Origin: Schlegelella_A sp965246805
GTDB lineage: Bacteria; Pseudomonadota; Gammaproteobacteria; Burkholderiales; Burkholderiaceae_C
Length of the DNA: 64,000 nucleotides
NCBI GenBank assembly: GCA_965246805.1
Contig: CBDFFO010000011.1
Coordinates: 89,703-153,702, forward strand
Reading direction: 5' to 3'
Under the pieces are notes generated by a model, which was given only the letters and a program-made list of their open reading frames with translations, was not told where the DNA came from and ran no database searches. The position numbers and the translations under genes are program-made. Shown piece by piece: positions 53,356 to 63,956 of the stretch; the first letter of the stretch is position 1, and each line of letters begins with the position of its first letter.

Positions 53356-55782
53356 ATGATTTCCGATCTCGATACAGCTCCGTCCAGGCTGCTGCAAAAC
53401 CTCAACCCCGAACAGCTCGCCGCCGTCACGTTGCCGCCGCGCCCAGCATTGATCCTGGCCGGCGCTGGTTCCGGCAAGACGCGGGTCCTGACGACGCGCA
53501 TCGCATGGCTGATCCAGACCGGGCAGCTCTCGCCCGGCGGCGTGATGGCCGTGACCTTCACCAACAAAGCGGCGAAGGAGATGCTCACGCGGCTCGGCGC
53601 CATGCTGCCGATTCCGGTCCGCGGCATGTGGATCGGCACCTTCCACGGCCTCTGCAACCGCTTCCTGCGCGCGCACTGGAAGCTCGCCGCGTTGCCGCAA
53701 GGGTTCCAGATCCTCGATTCGAGCGACCAGCTCTCCGCGGTGAAGCGCGTGGTCAAGGCGATGAACCTCGATGGAGAGCGCTACGTGCCGAAGCAGGTGA
53801 CGTGGTTCATCGCGGCGCAGAAGGAAGATGGCCGGCGCCCGCGCGAGGCGGAGGTGAAGGACGAACAGTCGCGCGTGATGGTCCAGGTGTACCAGGGTTA
53901 CGAAGAGCAGTGCCAGCGTGAAGGCGTGGTCGACTTCGCCGAGCTGATGCTGCGCACCTACGAACTGATGCGCGACAACGAGAGCCTGCGCGAGCACTAC
54001 CAGCGGCGCTTCCGTCACATTTTGGTGGACGAGTTCCAGGACACGAACCGGCTGCAGTACGCGTGGCTGAAGGTTTTCGCGGGGCCTGTCTCTGGTCCCA
54101 ATGCGTCCGCGGTTTTCGCGGTCGGCGACGACGACCAGAGCATCTACGCGTTCCGCGGCGCGCAGGTCGGCAACATGGCTGCGTTCGAGCGTGAGTTCCA
54201 CGTCGAGCAGGTCATCAAGCTGGAACGCAACTACCGCTCGTTCGGCAACATCCTCGACGCCGCCAACGAGCTGATCTCGAAGAACACCAAGCGGCTCGGG
54301 AAGAACCTGCGTACCGAGGCCGGCCCAGGCGAGCTGGTGCGCGTGCGCGAGTCGACCAGCGACTATGCCGAGGCGCAGTGGTTCGTCGAGGAGGCGCAGC
54401 AACTGCACCGCGAGGGCACGCCGCGCCACGACATCGCGCTGCTCTACCGCAGCAATGCGCAGAGCCGCGTGATGGAGAGCGCGCTCTTCAACGCCAGCAT
54501 CCCGTACAAAGTCTATGGCGGCTTGCGTTTCTTCGAGCGGGCCGAGGTGAAGCACGCGCTCTCGTACCTGCGGCTCATCGAGAACCCCAACGACGACACC
54601 AGCTTCCTGCGCGTGGTGAACTTTCCGGCGCGTGGCATCGGCGCGCGCACGGTCGAGCAGTTGCAGGACGCGGCCAAGGTCAGCGGCCGCAGCCTCTACC
54701 AGAGCGCCGGCGCCGTCACCGGCAAGGGGGGAGGCAACGTGCAGGGCTTCGTCGCGCGCGTCGACGCGATGCGAGACGCGACGCGCGGGCTCACGTTGCG
54801 CGAGATCATCGTGCACGTGCTGGAGGCATCGGGCCTGGTTGAGTTCTACAAGACCGATCGCGAAGGGCGCGAGCGCCTCGAGAACCTGGAAGAGCTGGTG
54901 AACGCCGCCGAGGCGTTCGTCACGCAGGAAGGCTTCGGCAAGGACGCGGTCGCTTTGCCGGTCGACGAACACAACCCGGCCACGTTTGGCGGCACCGCGG
55001 GCAAGGCCGAATACAACCTGCCGGGAGCCGAGCCGGTGCAGGGTGCGCCGCTGATCGCGCCATCGCCCGGCACGACCGTGCCCGACGCCGAGACCGGCGA
55101 GATCATGTCGCCCCTCGGCGCGTTCCTCACGCACGCCTCGCTCGAAGCGGGCGACAACCAGGCCCAAGCCGGCCAGGACGCGATCCAGCTGATGACGGTG
55201 CACTCGGCCAAGGGCCTGGAGTTCGACGCGGTCTTCATCACCGGCCTCGAAGAGGGCTTGTTCCCGCACGAGAACTCGGTCTCGGATGCGGATGGCCTCG
55301 AGGAGGAACGTCGGCTGATGTACGTGGCGATCACGCGCGCTAGGAAGCGGCTCTACCTCAGCTTTTCGCAGACCCGGATGCTGCACGGCCAGACCCGCTA
55401 CAACGTCAAGAGCCGCTTCTTCGACGAGCTGCCCGAGGCCGCGCTCAAGTGGATCACGCCGCGCAACCAGGGCTTCGGCTCGGGCTTCCAGCGCGATTAC
55501 CAGAGCGCGTGGCAGCGCGGCTCGGGCCTGCACTCGATCGTCGGCGCGGGGCGTGTCGAATCGGCACCGGGAAGCGGCTTCGGTGCCGGCCCGCTCGTGT
55601 CGGCGAAGCCGGCGGCACATGGCCTGCGCCCCGGTCAGACCGTCTTTCACAACAAGTTCGGCGAGGGCGTGCTCATCACCATCGAAGGTCTGGGCGACGA
55701 CGCGCGCGCGCAGGTGAACTTCGGGCGCCACGGGATGAAATGGCTCGCGCTCAGCGTTGCGAAACTGACGCCGGTGGAGTGA
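53356..55782 (+). CDS. uvrD: UvrD/PcrA-type superfamily 1 DNA helicase
   Basis: An 808-residue 3'-5' helicase of mismatch and nucleotide-excision repair. Walker A is LAGAGSGKTRVL (about 35-46), followed by VTFTNKAAKEM, Walker B LVDEFQDTN, GDDDQSIYAFRGA, HSAKGLEFDAVFITG and AITRARKRLYLS. The C-terminal Tudor-like segment GQTVFHNKFGEGVLITIEG contacts RNA polymerase in relatives. A Pro/Gly-rich insert (about 540-590) is longer than in E. coli UvrD. The ATG at 53356 is preferred over a TTG at 53338. Confidence 0.93.
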   Translation: MISDLDTAPSRLLQNLNPEQLAAVTLPPRPALILAGAGSGKTRVLTTRIAWLIQTGQLSPGGVMAVTFTNKAAKEMLTRLGAMLPIPVRGMWIGTFHGLCNRFLRAHWKLAALPQGFQILDSSDQLSAVKRVVKAMNLDGERYVPKQVTWFIAAQKEDGRRPREAEVKDEQSRVMVQVYQGYEEQCQREGVVDFAELMLRTYELMRDNESLREHYQRRFRHILVDEFQDTNRLQYAWLKVFAGPVSGPNASAVFAVGDDDQSIYAFRGAQVGNMAAFEREFHVEQVIKLERNYRSFGNILDAANELISKNTKRLGKNLRTEAGPGELVRVRESTSDYAEAQWFVEEAQQLHREGTPRHDIALLYRSNAQSRVMESALFNASIPYKVYGGLRFFERAEVKHALSYLRLIENPNDDTSFLRVVNFPARGIGARTVEQLQDAAKVSGRSLYQSAGAVTGKGGGNVQGFVARVDAMRDATRGLTLREIIVHVLEASGLVEFYKTDREGRERLENLEELVNAAEAFVTQEGFGKDAVALPVDEHNPATFGGTAGKAEYNLPGAEPVQGAPLIAPSPGTTVPDAETGEIMSPLGAFLTHASLEAGDNQAQAGQDAIQLMTVHSAKGLEFDAVFITGLEEGLFPHENSVSDADGLEEERRLMYVAITRARKRLYLSFSQTRMLHGQTRYNVKSRFFDELPEAALKWITPRNQGFGSGFQRDYQSAWQRGSGLHSIVGAGRVESAPGSGFGAGPLVSAKPAAHGLRPGQTVFHNKFGEGVLITIEGLGDDARAQVNFGRHGMKWLALSVAKLTPVE

Positions 55783-55797
55783 CATGGGTCGGTCGTC

Positions 55798-56151
55798 ATG
55801 AGCGCGATCCTCGGGCTTGCGTTCCTGCTGTTGCTGCAGGCGACAGGCGAGCTGCTCACGCATGCGCTGGCCTGGCCGTTTCCCGGCCCCGTGGTGGGCA
55901 TGGTGCTGCTGCTGCCGTTGCTCCGCGTGCGTGCGGTCCGTGAACCGGTCGCCGCGGCGGCGGAGATGCTGCTCGCTCATCTGTCGCTGCTCTTCGTTCC
56001 GGTCGGGGTCGGTGTGGTCACCCATCTCGACCTGGTTTCGCAGTACGGCTCGCGACTGATGATCGTGATCGTCGTCTCGACATGGATCGGCCTGGCGACA
56101 ACGGCGCTGCTGCTGCGGTTCATGCTGCGGTCTAAGACCGAAAGCGCCTGA
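55798..56151 (+). CDS. LrgA/CidA-family membrane protein
   Basis: A 117-residue holin-like protein with about four membrane helices and family motifs LQATGELLTHALAWPFPGPVVGM and HLSLLFVPVGVGVVTHLDL. Together with the LrgB protein it is thought to move small metabolites such as pyruvate or influence autolysis. It starts 15 bp after the helicase gene and is followed three bases later by the lrgB-like gene. Confidence 0.88.
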   Translation: MSAILGLAFLLLLQATGELLTHALAWPFPGPVVGMVLLLPLLRVRAVREPVAAAAEMLLAHLSLLFVPVGVGVVTHLDLVSQYGSRLMIVIVVSTWIGLATTALLLRFMLRSKTESA

Positions 56152-56154
56152 GGC

Positions 56155-56871
56155 ATGGACGAATTCGTGCAGCTATGGGTCTATCTGTCGACGACCCCGC
56201 TCTTCGGCCTGACCGCGACGCTCCTCGTCTATGCGCTTGCGCAGGGCCTGTACGACCGGCTCGGTCGGGCTCCGTGGGCCAATCCGGTCTTGTGGTCGGT
56301 GGTGGCGATCGGGCTGATGCTGGTGCTGACGCGGACGCCGTATCCCGTCTACTTCGCCGGGGCGCAGTTCGTGCACGTGTTGCTGGGGCCGGCCGTCGTC
56401 GCGCTGGCGTGGCCGCTGTGGCAGCGTCGCCAGGAGTTGCAAAGGCGCGGTGTGGCGCTCGTCGTCGCCGCCGTCGTCGGCGGATCGGCGGCGGCCGGCA
56501 GCGCTGTGTTGACCGCGAAGATGCTGGGCATGCCGGCCGGCATCGTGCTGTCGCTCGCACCGAAGTCGGTGACCGCGCCGGTCGCGATGGGCATCGCCGA
56601 ACGCATCGGCGGTGTGCCGGCGCTGGCCGCGGTGTTCGCCGTGCTGACCGGGGTCGTCGGTGCGCTGTCGGCGAAGTACCTCTTCAACGTGCTTCGGATC
56701 GACAGCTGGCCCGTTCGCGGCTTCGCGCTAGGAACTGCATCGCACGGGATCGGCGCAGCTCGTGCGCTGCAGGTTCATCCCGATGCAGGCGCCTATGCGG
56801 GCGTGGCCCTCGGCCTTCAGGTCCTGCTGGCATCGGTGCTGTTGCCGTGGGCGGCCCAGCTGATTCGCTAG
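56155..56871 (+). CDS. LrgB/CidB-family membrane protein
   Basis: A 238-residue membrane protein with about seven helices. Motifs are TPYPVYFAGAQFVHVLLGPAVVALAWPL, SLAPKSVTAPVAMGIAERIGG and FALGTASHGIGAARALQV. It forms an operon with the LrgA-like gene upstream, separated by three bases. It converges on the DUF58 gene with 57 bp between. Confidence 0.9.
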   Translation: MDEFVQLWVYLSTTPLFGLTATLLVYALAQGLYDRLGRAPWANPVLWSVVAIGLMLVLTRTPYPVYFAGAQFVHVLLGPAVVALAWPLWQRRQELQRRGVALVVAAVVGGSAAAGSAVLTAKMLGMPAGIVLSLAPKSVTAPVAMGIAERIGGVPALAAVFAVLTGVVGALSAKYLFNVLRIDSWPVRGFALGTASHGIGAARALQVHPDAGAYAGVALGLQVLLASVLLPWAAQLIR

Positions 56872-56928
56872 TGGCCTGAAACATTGAAATCGGAGGTTGC
56901 AGGCCGCCCGCCGATCGCGAGCGGCGCG

Positions 56929-58308
56929 TCAGAGCAACCCGGCCCGCTTCACCGCCCGATAGCGGTTCACCAGTTCCGGCGCGAGCTTCTCCGGCTCGAC
57001 GTCGAGCAGCAACGCATCGCGCGCCGCGAGTCGCGCGAACGCGTCCGCGCGCGACTGGTTGAACAGGTGCGCGCCGGCCACGTCGATGGCCTGGCTCTGC
57101 AGCGCGATCGGTTGCTCGGCCACCTCGCGCAGCGCCCGTTCGCGCAGGCTCGCGAGCAGCACCAGGTGGCGCGAGCGCATCAGGCGCAGCGCGGGTTCGA
57201 GTTCGCTCGCATCTTCATCGCGGAAATTCGTCAGCACGACGACGAGCGAACGCTTGTGGCGCCAGCGCATCAGCTGGGTCGCGGCGCTCCGGTAGTCGGA
57301 ATGCGTCGCCTTGGGTTCAATGTCGTAGAGCTCGCCGATCATCGCGTTCAACGCGTTCACACCCTTGCGTGGCGCGAAGCGGCGCTCTTCGCCCTGCTGG
57401 TGGCCGAACGTCATCGCGCCGACCTCGTCGCCGTCGCGCAGGGCCACGTAGGCGAGCAGCATCAATGCGTTCAGGGCCTCGTCGAAGTGGCTGCCGTGGC
57501 GCGGCCTTTGGCCGCTGCTGATGTCACCGCTGCTCTCGTCGGCACGCATGCGGCGGCCGCAGTCGAGCAGGAAGACGACGCTCTGGTCGCGCTCGTCTTG
57601 GTACTCGCGCACGATCGGCCGGCGGTAGCGCTGCGTCGCCTTCCAGTCGATGTCGCGGATCGCGTCGCCGGGCCGGTAGTCGGCGAGCTGCTTGAAGTCG
57701 GTGCCGGCGCCGCGCTGCGCGACGGCCTTGATGCCGATCTCGGCAAGCCGGCGGTCGCCGGCGAGCCAGGCATAGCGCGCGACCGCGGCGAAGTTCGGGT
57801 ACACGTGCAGGCTCTCGACCTGCCCGGCGCGTCGCAACAGGTCGAAGCTGCCGAGCAGCGTGCGCACGCGAAGCTCGGCCGGTTCGAAGCGCACCTTGCC
57901 GCGCCGCGTCGGCTGCGCCCGGTAGCCGATCACGGTCTTGGCGTTCGGCAGCACGCGCACCGCGCATGGCAGGCCTTCGAAGACGAGCGACTCGTCGACC
58001 GAGTCGAAGAGCACCACGCGCCACGCGTTCGCACTGTCGTTGACGAGCTCGCCGACCAGATCGCGCGCGACGCCGACCGCGAGCGCTGCCGGCAGCGCGC
58101 GTTTCCATTGCAGCGGCGCGGCCCGCCACGCGCGGCTGCTCGCCCGGATGTCGTAGCCGACGACGATCGCGCCGAGCGCCAACGCCAACGCGCAGACTCC
58201 GGCGACGATGTCGAGCTGCGCGCCGGCGAACAGCGCGGCGGCGGTCCCCGCGGCGCCGATCGCCAGCGCGTTGATGGTGGCCGCGGTGGGCAGGATCGGA
58301 AGCCGCAT
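56929..58308 (-). CDS. DUF58 domain protein with VWA-like core
   Basis: A 459-residue protein with two N-terminal membrane helices (about 8-50). The family box is DYRPGDAIRDIDWKATQRYRRPIVREYQDERDQSVVFLLDCGRRM; the DCGRRM region corresponds to a MIDAS-like loop of VWA proteins. DUF58 proteins usually work with a MoxR ATPase in envelope maturation or protease control. Here the MoxR gene lies about 1.8 kb upstream, separated by an oppositely oriented peptidase gene. The ATG at 58308 was chosen; further upstream sequence is not conserved. Confidence 0.87.
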   Translation of the reverse strand: MRLPILPTAATINALAIGAAGTAAALFAGAQLDIVAGVCALALALGAIVVGYDIRASSRAWRAAPLQWKRALPAALAVGVARDLVGELVNDSANAWRVVLFDSVDESLVFEGLPCAVRVLPNAKTVIGYRAQPTRRGKVRFEPAELRVRTLLGSFDLLRRAGQVESLHVYPNFAAVARYAWLAGDRRLAEIGIKAVAQRGAGTDFKQLADYRPGDAIRDIDWKATQRYRRPIVREYQDERDQSVVFLLDCGRRMRADESSGDISSGQRPRHGSHFDEALNALMLLAYVALRDGDEVGAMTFGHQQGEERRFAPRKGVNALNAMIGELYDIEPKATHSDYRSAATQLMRWRHKRSLVVVLTNFRDEDASELEPALRLMRSRHLVLLASLRERALREVAEQPIALQSQAIDVAGAHLFNQSRADAFARLAARDALLLDVEPEKLAPELVNRYRAVKRAGLL

Positions 58309-58423
58309 CGATAGGCATTGTGCAGTGCCGTGTCGCGTTGACGGCGACGCCAATTGCGCTCCAAATCAGGAGCGCGCCACGATGCCATCCGCCGCGAACG
58401 CGAGCGCTGCCAAGGAGAACACC

Positions 58424-60031
58424 ATGCCCCGCCCGAAGTCACGCCATGTCGTTCCCGGTAGCGAGCGTTCAGCGCTGCCAGGCGCACGCGCGGTCGCCGA
58501 TGTGACGCCCGACGAACGCATCGCCGTCTCGGTGCGGTTGCGGGCCAACCCGCTCGCGCCGCGCGACGCGTCGAGCGCGGCGGCCATGAATGACGAATTG
58601 CCCGCCGCGCGCCAGTACCTCTCGCGCGATGCGTTCGCGGCCGCGCACGGCGCCGCGGCCGACGACATCGCGAAAGTCGCCGCGTTCGCCGACGCGCACC
58701 AGCTCGCGGTGGTCGACACCAGCGAGGCGCGGCGCACGGTCGTGCTGTCGGGCACGGCCGCGCAGCTCGGTGCCGCGTTCGATGTCCGGCTGCAGCAGTT
58801 CGAACACGACGGCGGCACCTACCGCGGCCGCGTCGGGCCGGTCTCGGTGCCGGCCGATCTCGCCGGCATCGTCGAAGGCGTGTTCGGCCTCGACGACCGA
58901 CCCCAGGCGACGCCGCACTTCCAGGTCTGGCGGCCCGATGGGCAGGTCGCGTCACGCGGGCCGAACGCGTCTTTCACGCCGCCGCAGCTGGCGAGCCTGT
59001 ACGGATTTCCGACCGGTCTCGACGGCAGTGGCCAGTGCATCGGCATCATCGAACTCGGCGGCGGCTTCGCACCGGCCGACATCAAGACCTATTTCACCGC
59101 GTTGAAGCTCGGCGTCCCGCAGGTGCTCGCGGTCAGCGTCGACGGCGGCCGCAACCGGCCCACCAACGCGAACAGCGCCGACGGCGAGGTGATGCTCGAC
59201 ATCGAGGTCGCCGCGGCGATCGCGCCGAAGGCGAAGATCGCGGTCTATTTCGCGCCCAACACCAACAAAGGCTTCCTCGACGCGATCACGACCGCGGTGC
59301 ACGACAACGTCAACAAGCCGAGCGTGATCTCGATCAGCTGGGGCTCGGCCGAAGCGAACTGGACCGCGCAGGCGATGACGCAATTCGACCAGGCTTTCCA
59401 GGCCGCCGCCGCGATGGGCGTGACGATCTGCTGCGCCGCCGGTGACAACGGCTCGGCCGACGCGGTGAAGGATGGCAAGCCGCACGTCGACTTCCCCGCG
59501 TCCAGTCCGTTCGCACTCGGTTGTGGTGGCACCCGTCTGGCGAGCAGCGGACAGACGATCACGAGCGAGGTGGTGTGGAACGAGAACGCCGCGTCGAGCG
59601 CGACGGGCGGTGGCGTGAGCGGCTTTTTCGCCGTGCCCGCGTACCAGCAACATGCGAACGTGCCGACCGTCGCGGGCAGCACCAAGACCGGCCGTGGCGT
59701 TCCCGATGTCGCGGGCGATGCCGACCCGTCGAGCGGCTACCAGGTGCGCGTCGACGGCCAGAACATGGTGATCGGCGGCACCAGCGCCGTCGCGCCGCTC
59801 TGGGCCGGCCTGATCGCGTTGATGAACCAGGCGTTGATGAAAAAGAAGCTCGGCAAGCCGGTCGGTTTCCTGAACCCGTTGCTCTACGGCTCGCTCGCGG
59901 GCAAAGGACTTTTCAACGACATCACAGAGGGCAACAACGGCAGCTACTCGGCAAAGCTCGGGTGGGATGCGTGCACCGGCTGGGGTTCGCCGCGCGGCGC
60001 GAAGCTGCTGACGGCGCTGTCAGGGGGCTGA
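58424..60031 (+). CDS. S53 (kumamolisin/sedolisin) family serine-carboxyl peptidase
   Basis: A 535-residue peptidase. The pro-domain (about 35-170) contains ARQYLSRDAFAAAHGA and LGAAFDVRLQQFEHDGG. The catalytic domain shows Glu255 and Asp259 (GEVMLDIEV), Asp341 (AAGDNGSAD) and Ser454 (GGTSAVAPLW); the spacings (86 and 199 residues from the Glu) match kumamolisin. The calcium site is FNDITEGNNGSY ... GWDACTGWG. The start is the ATG at 58424, because AAGGAG lies six bases upstream; an ATG at 58382 has no such site. No classical signal peptide is evident. Acid-active in relatives. It sits alone on the plus strand inside a minus-strand locus. Confidence 0.93.
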   Translation: MPRPKSRHVVPGSERSALPGARAVADVTPDERIAVSVRLRANPLAPRDASSAAAMNDELPAARQYLSRDAFAAAHGAAADDIAKVAAFADAHQLAVVDTSEARRTVVLSGTAAQLGAAFDVRLQQFEHDGGTYRGRVGPVSVPADLAGIVEGVFGLDDRPQATPHFQVWRPDGQVASRGPNASFTPPQLASLYGFPTGLDGSGQCIGIIELGGGFAPADIKTYFTALKLGVPQVLAVSVDGGRNRPTNANSADGEVMLDIEVAAAIAPKAKIAVYFAPNTNKGFLDAITTAVHDNVNKPSVISISWGSAEANWTAQAMTQFDQAFQAAAAMGVTICCAAGDNGSADAVKDGKPHVDFPASSPFALGCGGTRLASSGQTITSEVVWNENAASSATGGGVSGFFAVPAYQQHANVPTVAGSTKTGRGVPDVAGDADPSSGYQVRVDGQNMVIGGTSAVAPLWAGLIALMNQALMKKKLGKPVGFLNPLLYGSLAGKGLFNDITEGNNGSYSAKLGWDACTGWGSPRGAKLLTALSGG

Positions 60032-60081
60032 GCATCCGCTTCGGCAGGCAGTACGCGCAGACCACAGATCACCCATGTGCC

Positions 60082-61064
<983 letters not shown>

Positions 61065-61068
<4 letters not shown>

Positions 61069-62354
61069 GCGGGGTCTCTCGTGGAAGGGGAATCGGACGG
61101 GTCGGGCGGCGTCGCGGGTGCGGCGATCACCGGGTTCGCGGGTGCCAGCAGTGCGCGCCGCGCGTGTTCGATCGTGACCAGCGCCGATGCGAGCGCCCGC
61201 AGTGTGCGTGGCAGCTTGCGATCCAGCGCGGCTGCCAACTCGTCGGCGTGCAGATGCGTGGCTTTGGCGATCGCGTCGGCGCGTTCGCGTGGCGTCGGCA
61301 GCGCGCGGTAGTTCGCGATGCGTTTCACCGCCGCGTCGTCGAGGGCGCGCACTTCGGCACGATGCAACGGCGCGCCGTCGTGCTTGGCGATGAATCGCGC
61401 GGTGCCGGTGATCTGCTCGACGATCGAGCGCCGTGCACGCGACGGCGTCGCCAAACGTGGCCCGAAACGCACGCCACTGCGCCAGAGGCCCAACGCGAGC
61501 GCAGAGGCGCCGAGCAGCACCGCGGGCCAGCCGCGTTGCCAGAGCCACACCATCACCGGCTCGCGCTTTTCCTCGGCGACGAACCACACCACGCCGCCCG
61601 GCTGCAGGTTCAGCAGCGCGGCGATCAGCAAGGGGTTGTCGCCGCGCAAGGCGTTCTCGTTGTCGAAGAATTCCCATGCACTGGTGGCCGAGACGCGGCC
61701 CTGGCCGACGCGCGCCGAGACGAACACGTGGCCTGCCTTGTCGTCGAGCGCCCAGACCAGCGGCGCCCTCGACTGGATCACGCGCCCGGGCTCCGCGCAG
61801 AGCCGATAGCGCGAGCGGCTGTTGAACGGCGCGAGGCGGGCGTCGCCCACCGCGACGTCGTGGCAATCGTGGTCGACGTCTCGCAATGCGCGCGGCAGCG
61901 CCGCCAGCGCCGCCGATGCCGCGCTCGGCGCCGAAGCCGCGTTCGCGGGTTGGATGCGCTTCCAGTCGAGCGGGATCCACGTCAGCGCATGGTCCTCGTC
62001 GGGTTGGGCGAAGAGCCAGTTGGCCAGAATCAGGTTGCCGCCGCCCTCAACCCAGCGGCGCAGCGCCGCGTCGCGCCCTTCGAACATGTTCCAGTGCGAA
62101 GAAGCGAGGTAGAGCGTGGCGTGCGGCGGCGGCATCGCGCCGAAGTTCTCGCGCGTCACGACCCGGGCGCCGAGGTGCCGCGCCAACGCCTTGGTCGTGT
62201 ACAGGTCGTCGCGGGCGGCCGCGTCTTTCGGGGGCAGGTGGATGTCGACCTCGACCCATTCGATGCGGCTGGCGAGCCACCAGAGCATCGCGGCGAAGAC
62301 GAGCGCGCCGAGCAGCCATGCGGCGTGCCCTGTCGTGAAGCGCGGCGTCGCCAT
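61065..62354 (-). CDS. DUF4350 family membrane protein
   Basis: A 429-residue protein with a membrane helix near each end of its soluble domain (about 13-27 and 262-285). The extracytoplasmic domain between contains DDLYTTKALARHLGARVVTREN, RRWVEGGGNLILANWLF and HVFVSARVGQGRVSATS, the DUF4350 / GldG-like pattern. The C-terminal cytoplasmic half has RFIAKHDGAPLHRAEVRALD. The function is unknown; it is a regular partner of MoxR and DUF4129 genes. The start lies three bases after the DUF4129 stop. Confidence 0.83.
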
Positions 62355-62357
62355 CGG

Positions 62358-63170
62358 TCAGGCCTCCGCGGTCGCGAGCGGTGCGGAGCCGAGGCGGCGG
62401 TCGAACTCGTCGCACAGCGCCAGCACCGCTGCCGACTCGGGCATGCGCGCACCGTAAACGGCGAACTGCCAGGCGCCGACGAGGCGGCGCACGAAGCCGC
62501 TCGCCTCGGCCGGCAAGGCACGTTCGGCGAGCCGAACGCAGTCGCCTTCGGTGCTGGCCGACTTGATCGGCACGGCATGGCCATGCACCAGGCGCGACAA
62601 GGTGCCGCGATAGAGCAGCGACAGCGCCGCGCGGTGCGAGCCGCCGAGCCAGAGCTCGCGCGCGGCCCGGCCGATGTCGTCGGGCAGGCTCTCGGGACGG
62701 ATGTCGAGGTCGCGCACATGGCTCGGTCGCGCGGCGATGCCGTCGCGTGGGCCGGGCCCCTTGAACGCGATCCAGCGGCGCGCGCCGACGAGCACCACTG
62801 CGACCAGAACGGCGCCTCCCAGCCAGACCAGGCCGCGTCCGCTCTCGGCGAGCCAGCGCGCGAATTCGAGCAGCCACGGATTCGGCTTGTCGATCGGCTT
62901 CGGCTCTGCGTCGAAGAACGAGCGGAAGCGCCAGGTGCGTTTCTTCCGCGTGCCACCGAGTGCCGGGTCGGCGCGCACGGCCGACGCGGCAGCCTCGACC
63001 TGTTCGGCGGTGGTGGCGGACGGCCCGGCGATGGCCCCGGCAGGGACCGCGGCGAGCACGGCCGCGAGCGTGACCGACGCCAGCCACGGCCCGGCGCGCG
63101 GCGCCAGAACCGCCGGGCGCGACGCGCGTGCACGCCGCGGCGTCGCCATCGCATCACGGCGCGAATGCAA
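62358..63170 (-). CDS. DUF4129 family membrane protein
   Basis: About 270 residues with a signal-like N-terminal helix (LASVTLAAVLAAVPAGAIA), a second helix (GLVWLGGAVLVAVVLVGARRW) and the C-terminal DUF4129 segment AARELWLGGSHRAALSLLYRGTLSRL. The function is unknown but genetically tied to MoxR operons. An ATG at 63170 overlaps the upstream gene by 17 bp; an alternative ATG at 63149 leaves a 4-bp gap. Confidence 0.8.
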   Translation of the reverse strand: MHSRRDAMATPRRARASRPAVLAPRAGPWLASVTLAAVLAAVPAGAIAGPSATTAEQVEAAASAVRADPALGGTRKKRTWRFRSFFDAEPKPIDKPNPWLLEFARWLAESGRGLVWLGGAVLVAVVLVGARRWIAFKGPGPRDGIAARPSHVRDLDIRPESLPDDIGRAARELWLGGSHRAALSLLYRGTLSRLVHGHAVPIKSASTEGDCVRLAERALPAEASGFVRRLVGAWQFAVYGARMPESAAVLALCDEFDRRLGSAPLATAEA

Positions 63171-63888
63171 GCCGGAACTCCTGTTCGATGTCCCAGGCCT
63201 CGAGTTCGACGCGTCGGTTCAGGTACATCGTGAAGCCCGCGCCCACGAAGAAGGGCTCGACGATGGCGAGCGCCACCGCGTAGCAGAGCGCGATCATCAA
63301 CGCGTTGACGAGATTGCCATCGAGGAAAGCGGCGTCGAACCAGTCGCTGCCCTTGCCGACCGGCGCCATCCAGAGCGTGAGACCGGCGACGCCGACCGCG
63401 AACACCTGCTCGAGGGTCGAGAACGCGAACTGCATCGCGTAGGCCGCGCCGTAGCGACCCCGAAGCACCTGTTTCACGCGTGGCCGGCGCTCGCGCCATG
63501 GTTGACCCTCGAGTTGCTGCACCGGCGCCACGTAGGAACGCCAGGGCGAGAAGCGCCGCGTCGTCAGCGTGGGCAGCAAGTGGCGCCACCAGACGTCGCC
63601 GCGCGCGGCCCACATGTCGGCGAACCGGGTTTCCTGGCCGAACGTGGCACGCGCGAGCACGAACAGCAGGCTGCGGTCGAGCCACGGCTTCAACCAGAAC
63701 AGCACCACGAGCGGTAGCCAGAAGCCGAGCTCGATCGTCGATAGCGCGAGCAGCAGCACGACCCCGTAGACCGGGCCGACGCTGCGCCACACCGAACGCC
63801 GGCACGAGCCGACCAGGCGCACGCCGAGGTCGCCGGCTTCGGTCATGCTGCGCGGGCGCAGGTCGAGCGCGATCGCGGCGACTTTCAT
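63154..63888 (-). CDS. Uncharacterised membrane protein of the MoxR/DUF4129 operon
   Basis: A 244-residue protein with about four to five membrane helices (VYGVVLLLALSTIELGFWLPLVVLFW; FAFSTLEQVFAVGVAGLTLWM; LVNALMIALCYAVALAIVEPFFVGAGFTMYL) and a basic soluble loop between. The ending FTMYLNRRVELEAWDIEQEFR is similar to a segment seen in membrane proteins that precede DUF4129 genes. No function is known. Its start codon lies at the end of a run of repeated ATGAAAGTC units (63885-63916). Confidence 0.75.
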   Translation of the reverse strand: MKVAAIALDLRPRSMTEAGDLGVRLVGSCRRSVWRSVGPVYGVVLLLALSTIELGFWLPLVVLFWLKPWLDRSLLFVLARATFGQETRFADMWAARGDVWWRHLLPTLTTRRFSPWRSYVAPVQQLEGQPWRERRPRVKQVLRGRYGAAYAMQFAFSTLEQVFAVGVAGLTLWMAPVGKGSDWFDAAFLDGNLVNALMIALCYAVALAIVEPFFVGAGFTMYLNRRVELEAWDIEQEFRLAFAP

Positions 63889-63956
63889 GCCGCGGACTTC
63901 ATGCGGTGACTTTCATGCGGCGACCTTTGTGCGGGAGCGCACACGTCGATCGTCAT
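63885..63956 (-). other. Duplicated start-codon repeats with nested mini-ORFs
   Basis: On the minus strand ATGAAAGTC-type units begin at 63916, 63902 and 63888, exactly 14 bases apart. The first two give MKVTA-stop and MKSAA-stop, and each stop overlaps the next ATG (ATGA). A longer 23-codon frame (MTIDVCAPAQRSP...) starting at 63956 ends at the same stop as the second. The third ATG is that of the membrane protein. The region probably arose by tandem duplication of the gene's own start. Confidence 0.7.

Noticed and set aside
53215..56025. 936-codon minus-strand frame opposite uvrD
   Set aside because: It mirrors the helicase gene codon for codon and has a repetitive charged translation. The plus strand carries all the helicase motifs.
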